DNA of 64,000 nt from Prochlorococcus sp. AG-686-J21 (GTDB lineage Bacteria > Cyanobacteriota > Cyanobacteriia > PCC-6307 > Cyanobiaceae), in the NCBI GenBank assembly GCA_003210285.1, contig QCVS01000002.1, forward strand, positions 62,001 through 126,000, written 5' to 3'. Of the stretch, positions 18,293 to 29,481 are shown piece after piece (the stretch's first letter is position 1; each line of letters starts with the position of its first letter). The translations under genes and the position numbers were made by a program. The notes below the pieces were generated by a model. That model made no database searches. It was given only the letters and a program-made list of their open reading frames with translations, and was not told where the DNA came from.

Positions 18293-19300
18293 TTAAAACT
18301 GTTTTAAGAATCTTAGATCATTAGTGTAAAACCTTCTTATATCATCAATCTGATGTCTCACCATACAAAATCTCTCTACACCTAATCCAGCTGCAAATCC
18401 AGTCCATTTCTCAGAATCAATTCCTAATTTTTCAAGAACCTTTGGATCTACCATTCCACAACCCATTACTTCTAACCATTTACCTTTCCATTGAACATCA
18501 ACTTCTGCAGAAGGTTCAGTAAAAGGGAAATAACTAGCTCTAAATCTTACAGGAATATCTCCAAAAAAAGTTTTTAAAAAAGTAAGCACAGTTCCTCTTA
18601 AATGACTAAAGTTAATATCTTGATCGATACATAAAACCTCTACTTGATTAAAAACAGGAGAGTGAGTAGCGTCTACAGCGTCTCTTCTGTAAACTCTTCC
18701 TGGGGCAATAATTCTTACTGGAGGTGGATTATTTTCAAGATATCTAATCTGCACGGGTGATGTATGAGTTCTTAGTAGACGATTTTCATCTAAATAAAAT
18801 GTATCCTGCATATCTCGAGCTGGATGATTTTTAGGTATGTTAAGTGACTCAAAATTATAAAAATCACTCTCTATCTCAGGGCCATTCTCTACTGAGTATC
18901 CTAATCCGCAAAAAATATCTATGATCTCATCTTGAGTTGAAATTAAGGGGTGCTTATTACCAGGTAGGGTTCCTGTGGAGGGAATTGTAACATCAATTTT
19001 TTCATCTTCGATCTGTTTATCAATAGCTTCACTAATAAGTTGATTTTTTCTTTTAGTTATTAAATCTTGCAAGTTTATCTTTATCAAGTTTGCCTTTTGT
19101 CCAATAATTGGTCTATCAACAGAAGATAATTTGCCCATAGTTTTCAATATTATTGATAATTCTCCTTTTTTCCCTAATAAAGAGACTCTTAATTGATCCA
19201 ATTCAGAATCACTATTCGCATTTTTTATATTTTCATTCGCTAAGAGAGAGAGATTATTTAGTTTACCCTCAATTTGGCTTAATGATTCAATTTGACTCAC
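18293..19300 (-). CDS. pheS: Phenylalanyl-tRNA synthetase alpha subunit
   Basis: [33 protein letters not shown]. Confidence 0.96.
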   Translation of the reverse strand: MSQIESLSQIEGKLNNLSLLANENIKNANSDSELDQLRVSLLGKKGELSIILKTMGKLSSVDRPIIGQKANLIKINLQDLITKRKNQLISEAIDKQIEDEKIDVTIPSTGTLPGNKHPLISTQDEIIDIFCGLGYSVENGPEIESDFYNFESLNIPKNHPARDMQDTFYLDENRLLRTHTSPVQIRYLENNPPPVRIIAPGRVYRRDAVDATHSPVFNQVEVLCIDQDINFSHLRGTVLTFLKTFFGDIPVRFRASYFPFTEPSAEVDVQWKGKWLEVMGCGMVDPKVLEKLGIDSEKWTGFAAGLGVERFCMVRHQIDDIRRFYTNDLRFLKQF

Positions 19301-19367
19301 TGATATAGTAAAAATAGATATAGTTTTATCTTACTTAAATATTGTCCATAATAAAATGTATTGATTA

Positions 19368-20177
19368 ATGGAATCATTAAATATTTTAATAAGTAATGAC
19401 GATGGGGTTTTTGCTGAGGGAATAAGAGCTTTAGCCAAATCCGCATTAAAAAAAGGGCATAAAGTAACAGTAGTTTGTCCGGACCAAGAAAGATCGGCGA
19501 CTGGTCATGGCCTCACTTTGCAGTCACCTTTGAGAGTTGAAAGAGCAGATGAATTATTTGATAAAGGTATTAAAGCTTGGGGTTGTTCAGGGACCCCTGC
19601 TGATTGCGTTAAACTTGCACTATCAGAATTATTAGATAAAAAACCTGACTTAGTTCTTTCTGGAATAAATCATGGTCCAAATTTAGGAACAGACATTTTT
19701 TGTTCTGGAACAGTAGCTGCAGCTATGGAAGGTACTTTAGAAAATGTTCCATCAATGGCAATAAGTGTTGCGAGTTTCAAATGGAAAAATTTTGAATTTG
19801 CTAGTGAAATTGCAATGAATATTGCTGAACAAGCAATAAAGGATAGTTGGCCAAAGTCTCTCCTTTTGAACTTGAACATTCCCCCTTGTGAAAGAAATAA
19901 AATAAAGGAATTATCATGGACAAGATTATCAATCCGAAAATATAAAAACCAATTTTCTAAAAGGGAAGATCCAAGAGGCGATGATTATTATTGGTTAGCA
20001 GGTGAGGCTGTTTTAGATCTTAAATCAAAAGGTGATGGCCCCAAGAATTGGCCTAGTGATGTCTCTCAAATACAAGAAAATAAAATTTCTCTTACACCAG
20101 TAGAACCAGACTTGTTTTGGAGAGGAAGTTTAGACGTTTTGCCAAAAATCAATACTTCATTTATAAATGCTTCTTAG
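19368..20177 (+). CDS. surE: 5'-nucleotidase SurE
   Basis: [39 protein letters not shown]. Confidence 0.96.
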   Translation: MESLNILISNDDGVFAEGIRALAKSALKKGHKVTVVCPDQERSATGHGLTLQSPLRVERADELFDKGIKAWGCSGTPADCVKLALSELLDKKPDLVLSGINHGPNLGTDIFCSGTVAAAMEGTLENVPSMAISVASFKWKNFEFASEIAMNIAEQAIKDSWPKSLLLNLNIPPCERNKIKELSWTRLSIRKYKNQFSKREDPRGDDYYWLAGEAVLDLKSKGDGPKNWPSDVSQIQENKISLTPVEPDLFWRGSLDVLPKINTSFINAS

Positions 20178-20690
20178 CAACCATAAAGAGAAGCAAAGTC
20201 CAAAGAAATGAGCGGCGATAACTTGTGTATTACTTAGTACTGATAAAATCTCAAGACCAGTAATAGGAATATCAGATGACGCCGTAATAAGTTGACCAGT
20301 TGTTTGAGAGGAAGCCTGTATAAAAAGTGCGCCCATAAGTGCTTGATATCCAATTAAGCCAAACAAAATTCCTAACAAATCATTTATTAAGCCTCTTTTT
20401 ATTAATTTGCTTGTTTGCCCTCTAGAGGGTCTAGCATTACTTGCAATTGCTCTGCCAGTTCTGACTATTAACCAACCTTGCCACAAACTAAAAAGTAGTA
20501 AAATCAGAGAAATTGTTGTTAGTGATAGACCCGGAGTCAAACTCAGTTGTCCTTCGCTTTTATTTACAACATTTGAAAAAAGCAAAACAGCTGTTACTAC
20601 AACACCTAAAATGGATTGAATCCAAAAGCGTATCCACCCAATGCGCCGCATTCCAAATGAAAGCGACTGAAAATCAATTTTGTCAGGCAT
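20157..20690 (-). CDS. DUF3611-like membrane protein
   Basis: Multi-[24 protein letters not shown] start. Confidence 0.65.
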   Translation of the reverse strand: MPDKIDFQSLSFGMRRIGWIRFWIQSILGVVVTAVLLFSNVVNKSEGQLSLTPGLSLTTISLILLLFSLWQGWLIVRTGRAIASNARPSRGQTSKLIKRGLINDLLGILFGLIGYQALMGALFIQASSQTTGQLITASSDIPITGLEILSVLSNTQVIAAHFFGLCFSLWLLRSIYK

Positions 20691-20757
20691 TCATTTGATT
20701 GAATAACTATGATCTATTCAAATTTGCCATCAAAATCATAAAATTGCACGTTATCTT

Positions 20758-21681
20758 GTGATCTCTTTAATATCACCATCTGAAGTTAAGAAGCCTACCT
20801 CAATCGCTATTGGTAGTTTTGATGGTCTGCACGCGGGTCATAGAAAATTAATAGAAAGTGTTGTCAAAGAAAATGATTACACACCTACAATCGCAAGCTT
20901 TTGGCCACATCCAAGAGAAGTATTATACGGGGAAACTCGTCTTAGACTTGATCTACCAGAGGAAAAGCTCCCTATCCTTGAAGATCTTGGCATAGAACAA
21001 TTGGTTCTAATTCCCTTTGATAAGAATCTTTCTAAATTAAGTGCTGAGAACTTTATTAAAAATATTTTGATCAATCAATTACAAGCAAAAAGTATTTCAG
21101 TAGGGGCTAATTTTAGATTTGGCTTTAAAAGAAGTGGAGATATTAATACAATTAAACTTGCCACTAAAGATTTGGATATAAAACTAAAAATCATTTCAAT
21201 TTTAGAGGATAAGGAAGGAAGAATTAGCAGCAGCAGAGTAAGAGATTTATTACAAAAAAGTGATTTAAAGAATGCTTTTAAAATTCTTAATAGGCCATAC
21301 AGTTTTAAAGGAAAAGTAGTTGAAGGAAAAGGTATTGGAAAGAGCCTAGGATTTCCTACAGCAAATCTTGAAATAGATGGAAGAAAATTTTTACCTGGTG
21401 AAGGAGTCTATGCAGCATGGTCTACGATAAATAATTCTTCCAATAAAATTGCCTCTGTTATGAATCTTGGTTCTCAGCCAACTATTGATCCTCTCTTGCC
21501 ATCTGCTGTTGAAGTTCATTTAATTAATAAAAATATCAACCTATATGGGCAGAATTTATCAGTAGAACCTATTGAGAAGCTAAGATCTCAAATCAAGTTT
21601 CAAAATATTGATCAACTCTCTAATCAAATTACAAAAGACAGAGAAAATGCATTAAAAATTCTTTGTAAGCATTATAAATAA
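20758..21681 (+). CDS. ribF: Riboflavin kinase/FAD synthetase
   Basis: IGSFDGLHAGHRKLI, GFPTANLE. Confidence 0.94.
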   Translation: MISLISPSEVKKPTSIAIGSFDGLHAGHRKLIESVVKENDYTPTIASFWPHPREVLYGETRLRLDLPEEKLPILEDLGIEQLVLIPFDKNLSKLSAENFIKNILINQLQAKSISVGANFRFGFKRSGDINTIKLATKDLDIKLKIISILEDKEGRISSSRVRDLLQKSDLKNAFKILNRPYSFKGKVVEGKGIGKSLGFPTANLEIDGRKFLPGEGVYAAWSTINNSSNKIASVMNLGSQPTIDPLLPSAVEVHLINKNINLYGQNLSVEPIEKLRSQIKFQNIDQLSNQITKDRENALKILCKHYK

Positions 21682-21689
21682 ATTTCTAT

Positions 21690-22745
21690 ATGAAAAACCC
21701 AAACATAATTCAACCTGAAGATTTACGAATATCTCAAATTATTGATGCTAATCTAGATAGAGCAAGAGAAGGTCTGAGGGTTTTAGAGGACTGGGCCCGA
21801 TTTGGCTTGGGTAATGAAGATTTTGTTATAAGAATAAAAAACTTCCGACAAATATTAGGTAAAAATCATTTAGATATTTATAAATCATCAAGAAACCATA
21901 TTAAAGATCAATGCAAAGGATTATCTCATGTTCAACAAATCAATAGGAATAGTTCCTCCAAAATTATAGGTTCTAATTCTGCAAGGGTTCAAGAAGCTCT
22001 TAGAGTTATTGAAGAATTTTCAAGGGTTCATAATAGTAAACTTTCTAAAATAGCTTCCGAGATTAGATATGAAATTTACACTTTAGAAATTGAACTATTA
22101 AATTTCAATACTCGTAAGAAAGCACAATTAATAATTAGTGAAAACAATTTATATTCGATAACAGACCAAAGAGAAAACTTATTAGAAATAATTGAAAAAA
22201 TATTGTTAGGAGGGGTAAAAATAATTCAGCATAGATTTAAAGAAGGTAATGATAAAGATCATCTCAAAGAGGCAATTGCAATAAATAACTTATGTAAAAA
22301 ATACAATTCTTTGTTTATCGTGAATGACAGATTAGATATAGCATTGGCTTCAAATGCAGATGGTGTTCATCTTGGCCAAGACGATATCGATATAAAAACA
22401 GCAAGAAAATTACTTGGTACCTCAAAAATTATTGGGATTTCAGCCAATAATTTAACTGATATCAATAAAGCTATAAAATATGGATGCGATTACATTGGAG
22501 TTGGGCCAGTTTTTCCAACCTTAACAAAGAAAAACAAAGAACCTCTTGGTCTGGAGAAGATTAAGGCTTTAACAAAAGATATAAATATTCCTTTTTTTGC
22601 TATTGGAGGAATTAATAAATTAAATATTTCTTCTCTAAAAAATAATGGGATTAATAAAGTCGCAATAGTTTCTGGGCTGCTAAATTCAGAAGATCCAAAA
22701 GAAGAAGCTATTATTATCTTAAAAGAGTTATTTCATGAAAATTAG
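21690..22745 (+). CDS. thiE: Thiamine-phosphate synthase with cyanobacterial N-terminal extension
   Basis: IVNDRLDIALASNADGVHLGQDD, IGVGPVFPT. Confidence 0.94.
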   Translation: MKNPNIIQPEDLRISQIIDANLDRAREGLRVLEDWARFGLGNEDFVIRIKNFRQILGKNHLDIYKSSRNHIKDQCKGLSHVQQINRNSSSKIIGSNSARVQEALRVIEEFSRVHNSKLSKIASEIRYEIYTLEIELLNFNTRKKAQLIISENNLYSITDQRENLLEIIEKILLGGVKIIQHRFKEGNDKDHLKEAIAINNLCKKYNSLFIVNDRLDIALASNADGVHLGQDDIDIKTARKLLGTSKIIGISANNLTDINKAIKYGCDYIGVGPVFPTLTKKNKEPLGLEKIKALTKDINIPFFAIGGINKLNISSLKNNGINKVAIVSGLLNSEDPKEEAIIILKELFHEN

Positions 22746-22944
22746 AGTAAACGGTAAAGAAAAAAAAATAGAACTAGAAAATGAAAAAGCTTTACTTTCA
22801 AGTACTTTAGAATTCCTAGGATATAAGCAAAATACTGTTGTAGTTGAAGTAAATGACTTAATTATTAACTCAAAAAAATGGGATAGTGAAATACTTAAAG
22901 AAGGCGATAAGTTAGAAATCGTATCTATTGTTGGAGGCGGATAA
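22735..22944 (+). CDS. thiS: Sulfur carrier protein ThiS
   Basis: C-terminal IVGGG; overlaps thiE by 11 nt. Confidence 0.92.
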   Translation: MKIRVNGKEKKIELENEKALLSSTLEFLGYKQNTVVVEVNDLIINSKKWDSEILKEGDKLEIVSIVGGG

Positions 22945-23056
22945 TTTACTAAATAGTAGAAATTCGGAAATCTTCATATTTTTTTAACGTTAAGCATGAA
23001 ACAATAACCCAATTTTTATTTTTTTCATTTTATATTCTATTTACTTCAGCTGTAAA

Positions 23057-23224
23057 ATGAAAGAAAGCTCAAACCAAAATTCAAGATCTTTGAAATGGGA
23101 ACCTAATGGTGAATTAGCTCAAAAAGATTTATCCGAATTAATCGAAAGATTAAAAAATGTAGAAGGTGATGATACTTCTTCAGAATTATCAAGATTAGGT
23201 ACCAAATCGAACATAATAAATTAA
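23057..23224 (+). CDS. Small hypothetical protein, 55 aa
   Basis: MKESSNQNSRSLKWEPNGELAQKDLSELIERLKNVEGDDTSSELSRLGTKSNIIN; not in track. Confidence 0.55.
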   Translation: MKESSNQNSRSLKWEPNGELAQKDLSELIERLKNVEGDDTSSELSRLGTKSNIIN

Positions 23225-23290
23225 TTTTGTTACTTAGAGCTTGCTTTTAGAGAAATTTATATCAAATTATAATTACTGTAGATTATATAA

Positions 23291-23425
23291 ATGACCAAAA
23301 GATATCCAGAGTGGGTAAACACGAGTGTTGTTGTGAAGGCTATAAAAATGCGGGAAGAAGGAATACTTTCTAAACAACTAAATTTATGGATAGAGAATTT
23401 ATTAGAAATTGAAAAAAATAATTAA
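23291..23425 (+). CDS. Small hypothetical protein, 44 aa
   Basis: MTKRYPEWVNTSVVVKAIKMREEGILSKQLNLWIENLLEIEKNN; not in track. Confidence 0.5.
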   Translation: MTKRYPEWVNTSVVVKAIKMREEGILSKQLNLWIENLLEIEKNN

Positions 23426-23428
23426 CCT

Positions 23429-24085
23429 TTAGGAAATCCTTTTTATAATTCTTAGCGCAGCCATTGCCGCTCCATAACCATTGTCTATATTCATAACCGA
23501 TATCCCAGGAGCGCAACTTGATAACATACTATTTAATGCAGTTTCTCCATTTTTACTAACTCCATAACCTACTGAAACCGGTACAGCTATTATAGGTTGA
23601 GGTAATAAGCCTCCAATGACAGTTGCTAGAGCTCCTTCCATGCCCGCACAAACTATAAGAACATCAAATTTATTAATTTCCTCTAATTCACGAAATAAAC
23701 GATGAAGTCCTGCTACTCCTACATCTATAAAAGATTGACAGCGCACTCCATAGATTTCAAGGGATAATTTAGCTTCAAGTGTTACAGCTAAATCACTAGA
23801 ACCTCCTGAGATTATTGCAACTTTTTTTTCAGTAGAGATTTTTTTAATATTCTCCCCAATCCTGAGACAATTTGCTTCTTCATAGAATATTGCATCTTCA
23901 TACATATCTAATAAATGTGTAGCTTTTTCTTTATCAATACGCGTAATAAAAACTACTTCTTTTTTTTCTAAGACTTCTTTAGACACTCTCTTTAATTGTT
24001 CTATACTTTTATCTGCACCCCAAATCGCTTCAATAAGTCCAATTCTTTCTCTTCTCTGAAAGTCAAACCTAATATCTAAATTCAT
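23429..24085 (-). CDS. larB: LarB/PurE-like carboxylase family protein
   Basis: FDFQRRERIGLIEAIWG, ISGGSSDL, VGVAGLHR, CAGMEGALATVIGGL. Confidence 0.88.
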   Translation of the reverse strand: MNLDIRFDFQRRERIGLIEAIWGADKSIEQLKRVSKEVLEKKEVVFITRIDKEKATHLLDMYEDAIFYEEANCLRIGENIKKISTEKKVAIISGGSSDLAVTLEAKLSLEIYGVRCQSFIDVGVAGLHRLFRELEEINKFDVLIVCAGMEGALATVIGGLLPQPIIAVPVSVGYGVSKNGETALNSMLSSCAPGISVMNIDNGYGAAMAALRIIKRIS

Positions 24086-24528
24086 CCTTGTTTAACTAAC
24101 TCTCCTTCATAAATTAATTCAAAAGGATTAACATTTGTATTCAAAGATGTTTTAACGTTTTCTTCAAATTTTTCTTGCACCTCATTTACTTCGTTCATTG
24201 ATATACTTTTCCATAGTTTTTTATTTTCCCAATTTACCAATATTAAAGCTTCTTCTTTTTCTTTATCCCAAAATATTTGTCTACCCAAAAAACCATCTTG
24301 AATAGATAACCAAGGCTCCCAAACTTCTTTTTCAGCCTGAAGCCATATTTTTTTAAACTCAGAAGGAATCTTAAGTCTTAATTCTTCTGTAACAAGTCCA
24401 GTTTGATAAGTATCCATGGAGAGAGCATTAAGGATTGGAGAATTGATTTGAAAAAGAAAAATGAATAGACAAATAAATAAAAAAGAAAGGGTTTTTATTT
24501 TCTCTTTAACTTTAAAGTTTATTTTCAT
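24082..24528 (-). CDS. TIGR03792-like exported protein
   Basis: [48 protein letters not shown]. Confidence 0.6.
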   Translation of the reverse strand: MKINFKVKEKIKTLSFLFICLFIFLFQINSPILNALSMDTYQTGLVTEELRLKIPSEFKKIWLQAEKEVWEPWLSIQDGFLGRQIFWDKEKEEALILVNWENKKLWKSISMNEVNEVQEKFEENVKTSLNTNVNPFELIYEGELVKQG

Positions 24529-25748
24529 TCTTTTTTCTCAAGCAAAACAACAGAGTGACAACTTATTCCTTCCTCTCTACCCTCAGGTCCCAATTTCTCA
24601 TTTGTGGTAGCCTTTATTCCTATAAAACTATCTTCGATTTGCAAGATCTCAGCAATATTATTCTTCATTAGTTCTACAAAGGGTTTAATTTTTGGTCTTT
24701 CAGCCACAATAACACTATCAATATTATTCACTTCCCAACCTTGATTTCTAATTAATTCAATAACTTTAGATAACAAAAATAAACTATCTACATTTTTCCA
24801 TTTCTGATCAGATGGAGGGAAATATTTTCCGATATCACCAAGAGATAGAGCTCCTAATAATGCATCCATTATTGAGTGGCTAAGAACGTCAGCGTCGCTA
24901 TGACCATCCAGACCTAAATTATCAGGATGTTGCAATTTAACTCCTCCTATTATTAAGTTTCTGCCCTCCACCAATCTATGAATATCATATCCATTACCTA
25001 TTCGGAATTTCATTATTTCATTTGAGTCTCTATTTATTCTCTTACTTTTTGGTAATTTTTTATAGTCATCATTCGAAATCAAGTCATTTCTTCTATCCAA
25101 GGTCCTTTCTAACATTTTTTGCTTACGCCATAATTTAATCTCTTCATGATTACCACTAACCAGAATATCTGGGACCCTCATCTCTCTAAAAATTAGAGGT
25201 CTAGTGTAATGAGGATATTCTAATAAAGAAGAATTATGACTCTCATCTATTAACGATCCTGGATCTCCTAAGGTTCCTGGTAATAATCTTGTTAAGCCAT
25301 TTATTATAGATATAGAGGGAATTTCGCCACCTGAAAGTACATAATCACCTATAGAAACCTCTTCATCAGCTAAGCATCTAACTCTTTCATCAAAACCTTC
25401 GTATTGCCCGCAGATAATTATCAATTGATCTAAAGAAGACCATCTTAAAAGATCCTGCTGCTTTAAAACTTGGCCTTGTGGAGTCATTAATAGAGTTTTA
25501 CTGTTTTGTAATTTATCTATTGAATCATGAGCCTTATAGATCGGTTCTGGTTTTAAAACCATCCCTGAACCTCCCCCGTAAGGCTTATCATCTACTTGCC
25601 TATAATTACCTTCTCCGTATTCTCTTAAATCATGCAAGTTGACATTAATCAGATTTTTATCTAAAGCTCTTGTTATGACACCTAAATTATTTATTGATTC
25701 AAAAGCTTTGGGAAACAAAGTAATCACATCAAAATTGAATTGAGTCAT
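24525..25748 (-). CDS. trmD-ispF: Fused tRNA (guanine37-N1)-methyltransferase (25014-25748) and 2-C-methyl-D-erythritol 2,4-cyclodiphosphate synthase (24525-25013)
   Basis: Trm[38 protein letters not shown]; Isp[37 protein letters not shown]; continuous frame. Confidence 0.9.
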   Translation of the reverse strand: MTQFNFDVITLFPKAFESINNLGVITRALDKNLINVNLHDLREYGEGNYRQVDDKPYGGGSGMVLKPEPIYKAHDSIDKLQNSKTLLMTPQGQVLKQQDLLRWSSLDQLIIICGQYEGFDERVRCLADEEVSIGDYVLSGGEIPSISIINGLTRLLPGTLGDPGSLIDESHNSSLLEYPHYTRPLIFREMRVPDILVSGNHEEIKLWRKQKMLERTLDRRNDLISNDDYKKLPKSKRINRDSNEIMKFRIGNGYDIHRLVEGRNLIIGGVKLQHPDNLGLDGHSDADVLSHSIMDALLGALSLGDIGKYFPPSDQKWKNVDSLFLLSKVIELIRNQGWEVNNIDSVIVAERPKIKPFVELMKNNIAEILQIEDSFIGIKATTNEKLGPEGREEGISCHSVVLLEKKE

Positions 25749-26660
25749 TTAATAATCCACCTCATAACCAAACTCCATTAATTTTGATTCTTTTTTTCTC
25801 CAATTTGGAACAACTTTTACAAACAACTCCAAGTGAACTGGACCATTTATTAACTTCTTCATATTTAATCTTGCAGTCTGACCGATAATCTTTAACATAG
25901 AACCTTTTTTACCAATAAGAATTCCCTTTTGACTTGTTCTCTCAACAATAATTGTAGCCAAAATAGCCGTAAAGTTTTTACCCTTATCTCTTTTAATTTC
26001 CTTAATTTTTTCTATGTTTACTGCAACACTATGGGGGACTTCTTCCCTTGTATTGATTAATACTTGCTCTCTTACTAAATCCGCTAATAAATTATCTAAA
26101 GGTTGATCGCATATTGTATCTTCCTCGTAGAGCATTGGTCCTATTGGGAGAAAATTTAAAATTATATCAATCAATTCAGAGCACCCGTCTCCTTCAGATG
26201 CACTTATAATATGAAATTTTTTATTAGTTCCAAAAACTTTTCTATATTGATCTAATCTTAGACTTTTGAATTCCTTATTCACTAAATCCCATTTATTCAA
26301 TGCAACAATAAATTCAGTTTTGTTGGCAACTAAAAAATCTTTTATGTATTCATCACCTCTCCCAGGTTCAACACTTGAATCAAGAACTAAAACAACCATA
26401 TCTACTCCATTTATTGCTGATTTAGCATTTTTCACAAGTATTTCGCCTAAAAGATGATGAGGTTTATGAACTCCAGGAGTATCTACAAAAATTATTTGCC
26501 CAAATTTTGTAGTAAGTATTCCTTTTAATTTATTTCTAGTAGTCTGAGCAACAGGAGAAGTAATTGTTATTTTCTCTCCAATTAACTTATTTATTAAAGT
26601 AGATTTCCCTACATTTGGCCTTCCTAGTAAAGTTACGAAACCAGATTTATAATTAGTCAA
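25749..26660 (-). CDS. era: GTPase Era
   Basis: LLGRPNVGKSTLINKLIGEKI, DTPGVHKP, KH domain LIGKKGSMLKIIG. Confidence 0.96.
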   Translation of the reverse strand: MTNYKSGFVTLLGRPNVGKSTLINKLIGEKITITSPVAQTTRNKLKGILTTKFGQIIFVDTPGVHKPHHLLGEILVKNAKSAINGVDMVVLVLDSSVEPGRGDEYIKDFLVANKTEFIVALNKWDLVNKEFKSLRLDQYRKVFGTNKKFHIISASEGDGCSELIDIILNFLPIGPMLYEEDTICDQPLDNLLADLVREQVLINTREEVPHSVAVNIEKIKEIKRDKGKNFTAILATIIVERTSQKGILIGKKGSMLKIIGQTARLNMKKLINGPVHLELFVKVVPNWRKKESKLMEFGYEVDY

Positions 26661-26699
26661 AAGTCTTTTAAAATATCCATAATAAAATTCTGATCAAAA

Positions 26700-27227
26700 A
26701 TGATAAAAAAAGCTATAAAATTAAAAGAAACTTCTTTTACTCAGGCAATAAATATATCTGCTCAATGGTGTAATGAATGGGGGGAAGATCTTTTAAGTGA
26801 GGAAGTTTTGGCGGATAGAGTCGCAGAGCTAATTAAAACAAAAAACGGTTTGAGAGGTTTTTTTGCTTATGCATTGTCAGATCAAAATTGTTATTTATTA
26901 GATAAGCTTCCGTTCTCATTTGTTTTCAAACTTCAAGAGGCTGGAGATGATGTAGTTGAAATAGTAATTAAAAATCTAATTATGAGCTCTGCCCAAATAA
27001 TTGTTCATGAAAGTGACAATAATCTTGAATATAAATCGAATTCAGAAAACATATCAGAGAGATGTAAAAACATTTTGCGAGTTTTAGAAACTAAGTCTGT
27101 TACAAAAAATATTAATCAAATAATGAATGATTTAGACAATCTTGGAAATAGCTTCGATAATTCAAAAAAATATAATGAAAAGCAAAAGCAATTTATAAAG
27201 CATCAAATTCTTGATATTGCACGATAA
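26700..27227 (+). CDS. Conserved hypothetical protein
   Basis: 175-aa ORF divergent from era. Confidence 0.65.
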   Translation: MIKKAIKLKETSFTQAINISAQWCNEWGEDLLSEEVLADRVAELIKTKNGLRGFFAYALSDQNCYLLDKLPFSFVFKLQEAGDDVVEIVIKNLIMSSAQIIVHESDNNLEYKSNSENISERCKNILRVLETKSVTKNINQIMNDLDNLGNSFDNSKKYNEKQKQFIKHQILDIAR

Positions 27228-27253
27228 AAAAGCGTAGATAGTTATACGCTTTT
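27228..27253. terminator. Bidirectional intrinsic terminator candidate
   Basis: AAAAGCGTA-N8-TACGCTTTT between convergent genes. Confidence 0.75.
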
Positions 27254-27280
27254 GAATTGTATAAGTTTAGCTAATTATTT

Positions 27281-28018
27281 TTAATTTCTTCTTCCACCGC
27301 CTTGAAGTGCAATCATCAATCTTAAAATAAATACAAATAAATTTATATAGGTTAAATACATACCCAATGCTCCAGCTAGGTATTGATCATCATTATATCT
27401 TCTTGGCATTGTGTAAAAATCCAAGAAAGACATTGCGACAAATAAAACAGTTCCGAATCCCGCGATCATCAGTTCAAGACCTGAGCCTCCAAAAACTCCT
27501 GGTGCAAAGAATCCCCCGATTAATTGAACAAACATTGCTATTAATAAACCAATTAAGCCAAGTCCAACAACTCCGCTTAGAGCTTGTCCAACACTATCGC
27601 TCATCCTTTGACCTGTATAAGAAGCTATTACAAAAGTAATACCTGTAGCTAGTGCAGCTGTACCAACAGATCCAATACCAATTGTTCCGATTGCCAAAGC
27701 TACTATTCCACTTAACGTAAATCCAGTTAATAAACTGAATCCAGTTAACAAAGGAAGAGCTTTTGAATTGTTCGCGTTGTTAGCAGCACTTGTTGCAACA
27801 AAAAATAAAACCAATTCAGCGATTAAAGCGACAATTGATAAAGGCTGAAATAATGAGGGGTTTGTTGCTATCAGTGAAACACCTGCTAATACGCCTAAAG
27901 AAGTTAAAACCATTCCTCCTCCTACATAAGGAAGAGCTTTCTGTACTACATTTGGTCCAACGATTGAACTAGTTTGAGCATCGCGAATAGCTTGATTAAA
28001 ATTACTACTTGCTGGCAT
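27281..28018 (-). CDS. Bax inhibitor-1/YccA family membrane protein
   Basis: 7-TM profile; LDFYTMPRRYNDDQYLAGALGMYLTYINLFVFILRLM. Confidence 0.75.
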   Translation of the reverse strand: MPASSNFNQAIRDAQTSSIVGPNVVQKALPYVGGGMVLTSLGVLAGVSLIATNPSLFQPLSIVALIAELVLFFVATSAANNANNSKALPLLTGFSLLTGFTLSGIVALAIGTIGIGSVGTAALATGITFVIASYTGQRMSDSVGQALSGVVGLGLIGLLIAMFVQLIGGFFAPGVFGGSGLELMIAGFGTVLFVAMSFLDFYTMPRRYNDDQYLAGALGMYLTYINLFVFILRLMIALQGGGRRN

Positions 28019-28091
28019 TTTTACACCCTTAAATTGGTTTTATTCTACCAAATTTTTTATATTTCAGTGTACGGTTCACCCAAGTAATATT

Positions 28092-29048
28092 TTATTTATA
28101 AGCTTCAATAATTTTCTGAACTAAAGGGTGTCGAACTACATCTTCAACAGTTAAATAACAAAACTTTATTCCTTCAGTATTAGAAAATATTTTAGATGCT
28201 TCCACCAAACCACTTAACTGCTCATTTTTTAAATCAATTTGGGTAATATCACCATTAACGACCATCTTTGATCTCTCTCCTAATCTAGTTAAAAACATTC
28301 TCATTTGAGAAGTGGTAGTATTTTGAGCTTCATCTAAAATAACCAAAGAATTATCTAATGTTCTTCCTCTCATAAATGCCAGTGGTGCGACTTCAATAAT
28401 GCCTTTATCAATTAATGAATTTGTTTTTTCGGTTCCAAAAATGCTATGTAGAGAATCAAACAAAGGGCGTAAGTATGGATCAACTTTTTGCTGCAAATCT
28501 CCAGGCAGAAATCCTAAATTTTCACCAGCTTCTACAGCTGGTCTTGTTAAAACAATTTTTTCGATTTTTTTCTCATTTAATAATCTAGCTGCACAAACCG
28601 TCGCTAAAAATGTTTTACCCGTACCTGCTGGACCAATAGCGAAAGTTAAATCAAAGTTCTCAATTGATTCAACATATTCTTTTTGTCTTATAGTTCTAGG
28701 CCTTAAATATCTCCCTTCTTTTGAACGGGCTAGAATCTTTTTCCCAAGCTCAGCATGAGAAGAAGATTCTCCCATATTTAATGAGCTTAGAGCAGCCTTA
28801 AGATCCACTTCTGGGACTTCTAATCCTTGTTCCCAAATTGGTCTTGTTAGCTCTACCAATGCAGATGCCCTTTCAAGATTAGGGATTACTCCATTCATTT
28901 CAAGTTGTAGGCCCCTAATAGTTAAGGAGACACCCGTAAGAGATTCAAATTTTTTTAAAAAAGAATTGCCAGGACCAGATAATGCAGTGGCAGCATCCGA
29001 ACTTGGCAAATCTATTATGAAGTGACCAGTTTTGGAAACTTCTTTCAT
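28092..29048 (-). CDS. phoH: PhoH-like ATPase
   Basis: FAIGPAGTGKTFLA, ILDEAQNTTTSQMRMFLTRLGERSKMVVNGDITQIDL. Confidence 0.95.
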   Translation of the reverse strand: MKEVSKTGHFIIDLPSSDAATALSGPGNSFLKKFESLTGVSLTIRGLQLEMNGVIPNLERASALVELTRPIWEQGLEVPEVDLKAALSSLNMGESSSHAELGKKILARSKEGRYLRPRTIRQKEYVESIENFDLTFAIGPAGTGKTFLATVCAARLLNEKKIEKIVLTRPAVEAGENLGFLPGDLQQKVDPYLRPLFDSLHSIFGTEKTNSLIDKGIIEVAPLAFMRGRTLDNSLVILDEAQNTTTSQMRMFLTRLGERSKMVVNGDITQIDLKNEQLSGLVEASKIFSNTEGIKFCYLTVEDVVRHPLVQKIIEAYK

Positions 29049-29082
29049 TTAGTTAATATGTAAAAAAGAATTCAACAATTTT

Positions 29083-29427
29083 TTAGCTTTCAGCTTCTTT
29101 ACTATCACTTTCAGCTTCTTTACTCTTGGCCTTTGCAATCTTTTCTTTTTCCAACTTAGCCTTACCAATAGCTATGGAAGGTCTAACTTTCTTTTCTAAT
29201 AATCCACCTTTTTCTAATAAAGTTCTTACAACATCGGTAGGTTGTGCTCCCTGAGTAAGCCTGATTCTTAATGCTTCTGTGTCAAGCCTTGTTTCTTTAG
29301 TTCTTGGATTGTAAAAACCTAATTCTTGAAGAGGTCTTCCATCTCTTCTGGAAGTACTATTGCATGCAACGATCCTGAAACTTGCTTCTTTTTTCTTTCC
29401 AAAGCGCTTAAGGCGCAATTTAATCAT
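29083..29427 (-). CDS. rpsP: Ribosomal protein S16
   Basis: [20 protein letters not shown]...[12 protein letters not shown]. Confidence 0.95.
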   Translation of the reverse strand: MIKLRLKRFGKKKEASFRIVACNSTSRRDGRPLQELGFYNPRTKETRLDTEALRIRLTQGAQPTDVVRTLLEKGGLLEKKVRPSIAIGKAKLEKEKIAKAKSKEAESDSKEAES

Positions 29428-29481
29428 TTTAAATTAGTACAGATTACTTAATAATATCATTTGAAGGTAGCTATTCATAAA

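Noticed and set aside
20157-20177. Convergent gene overlaps (surE/DUF3611, mnmA/lnt, folC/glcD-like, panB/hemW)
   Set aside because: Ordinary for compact picocyanobacterial genomes
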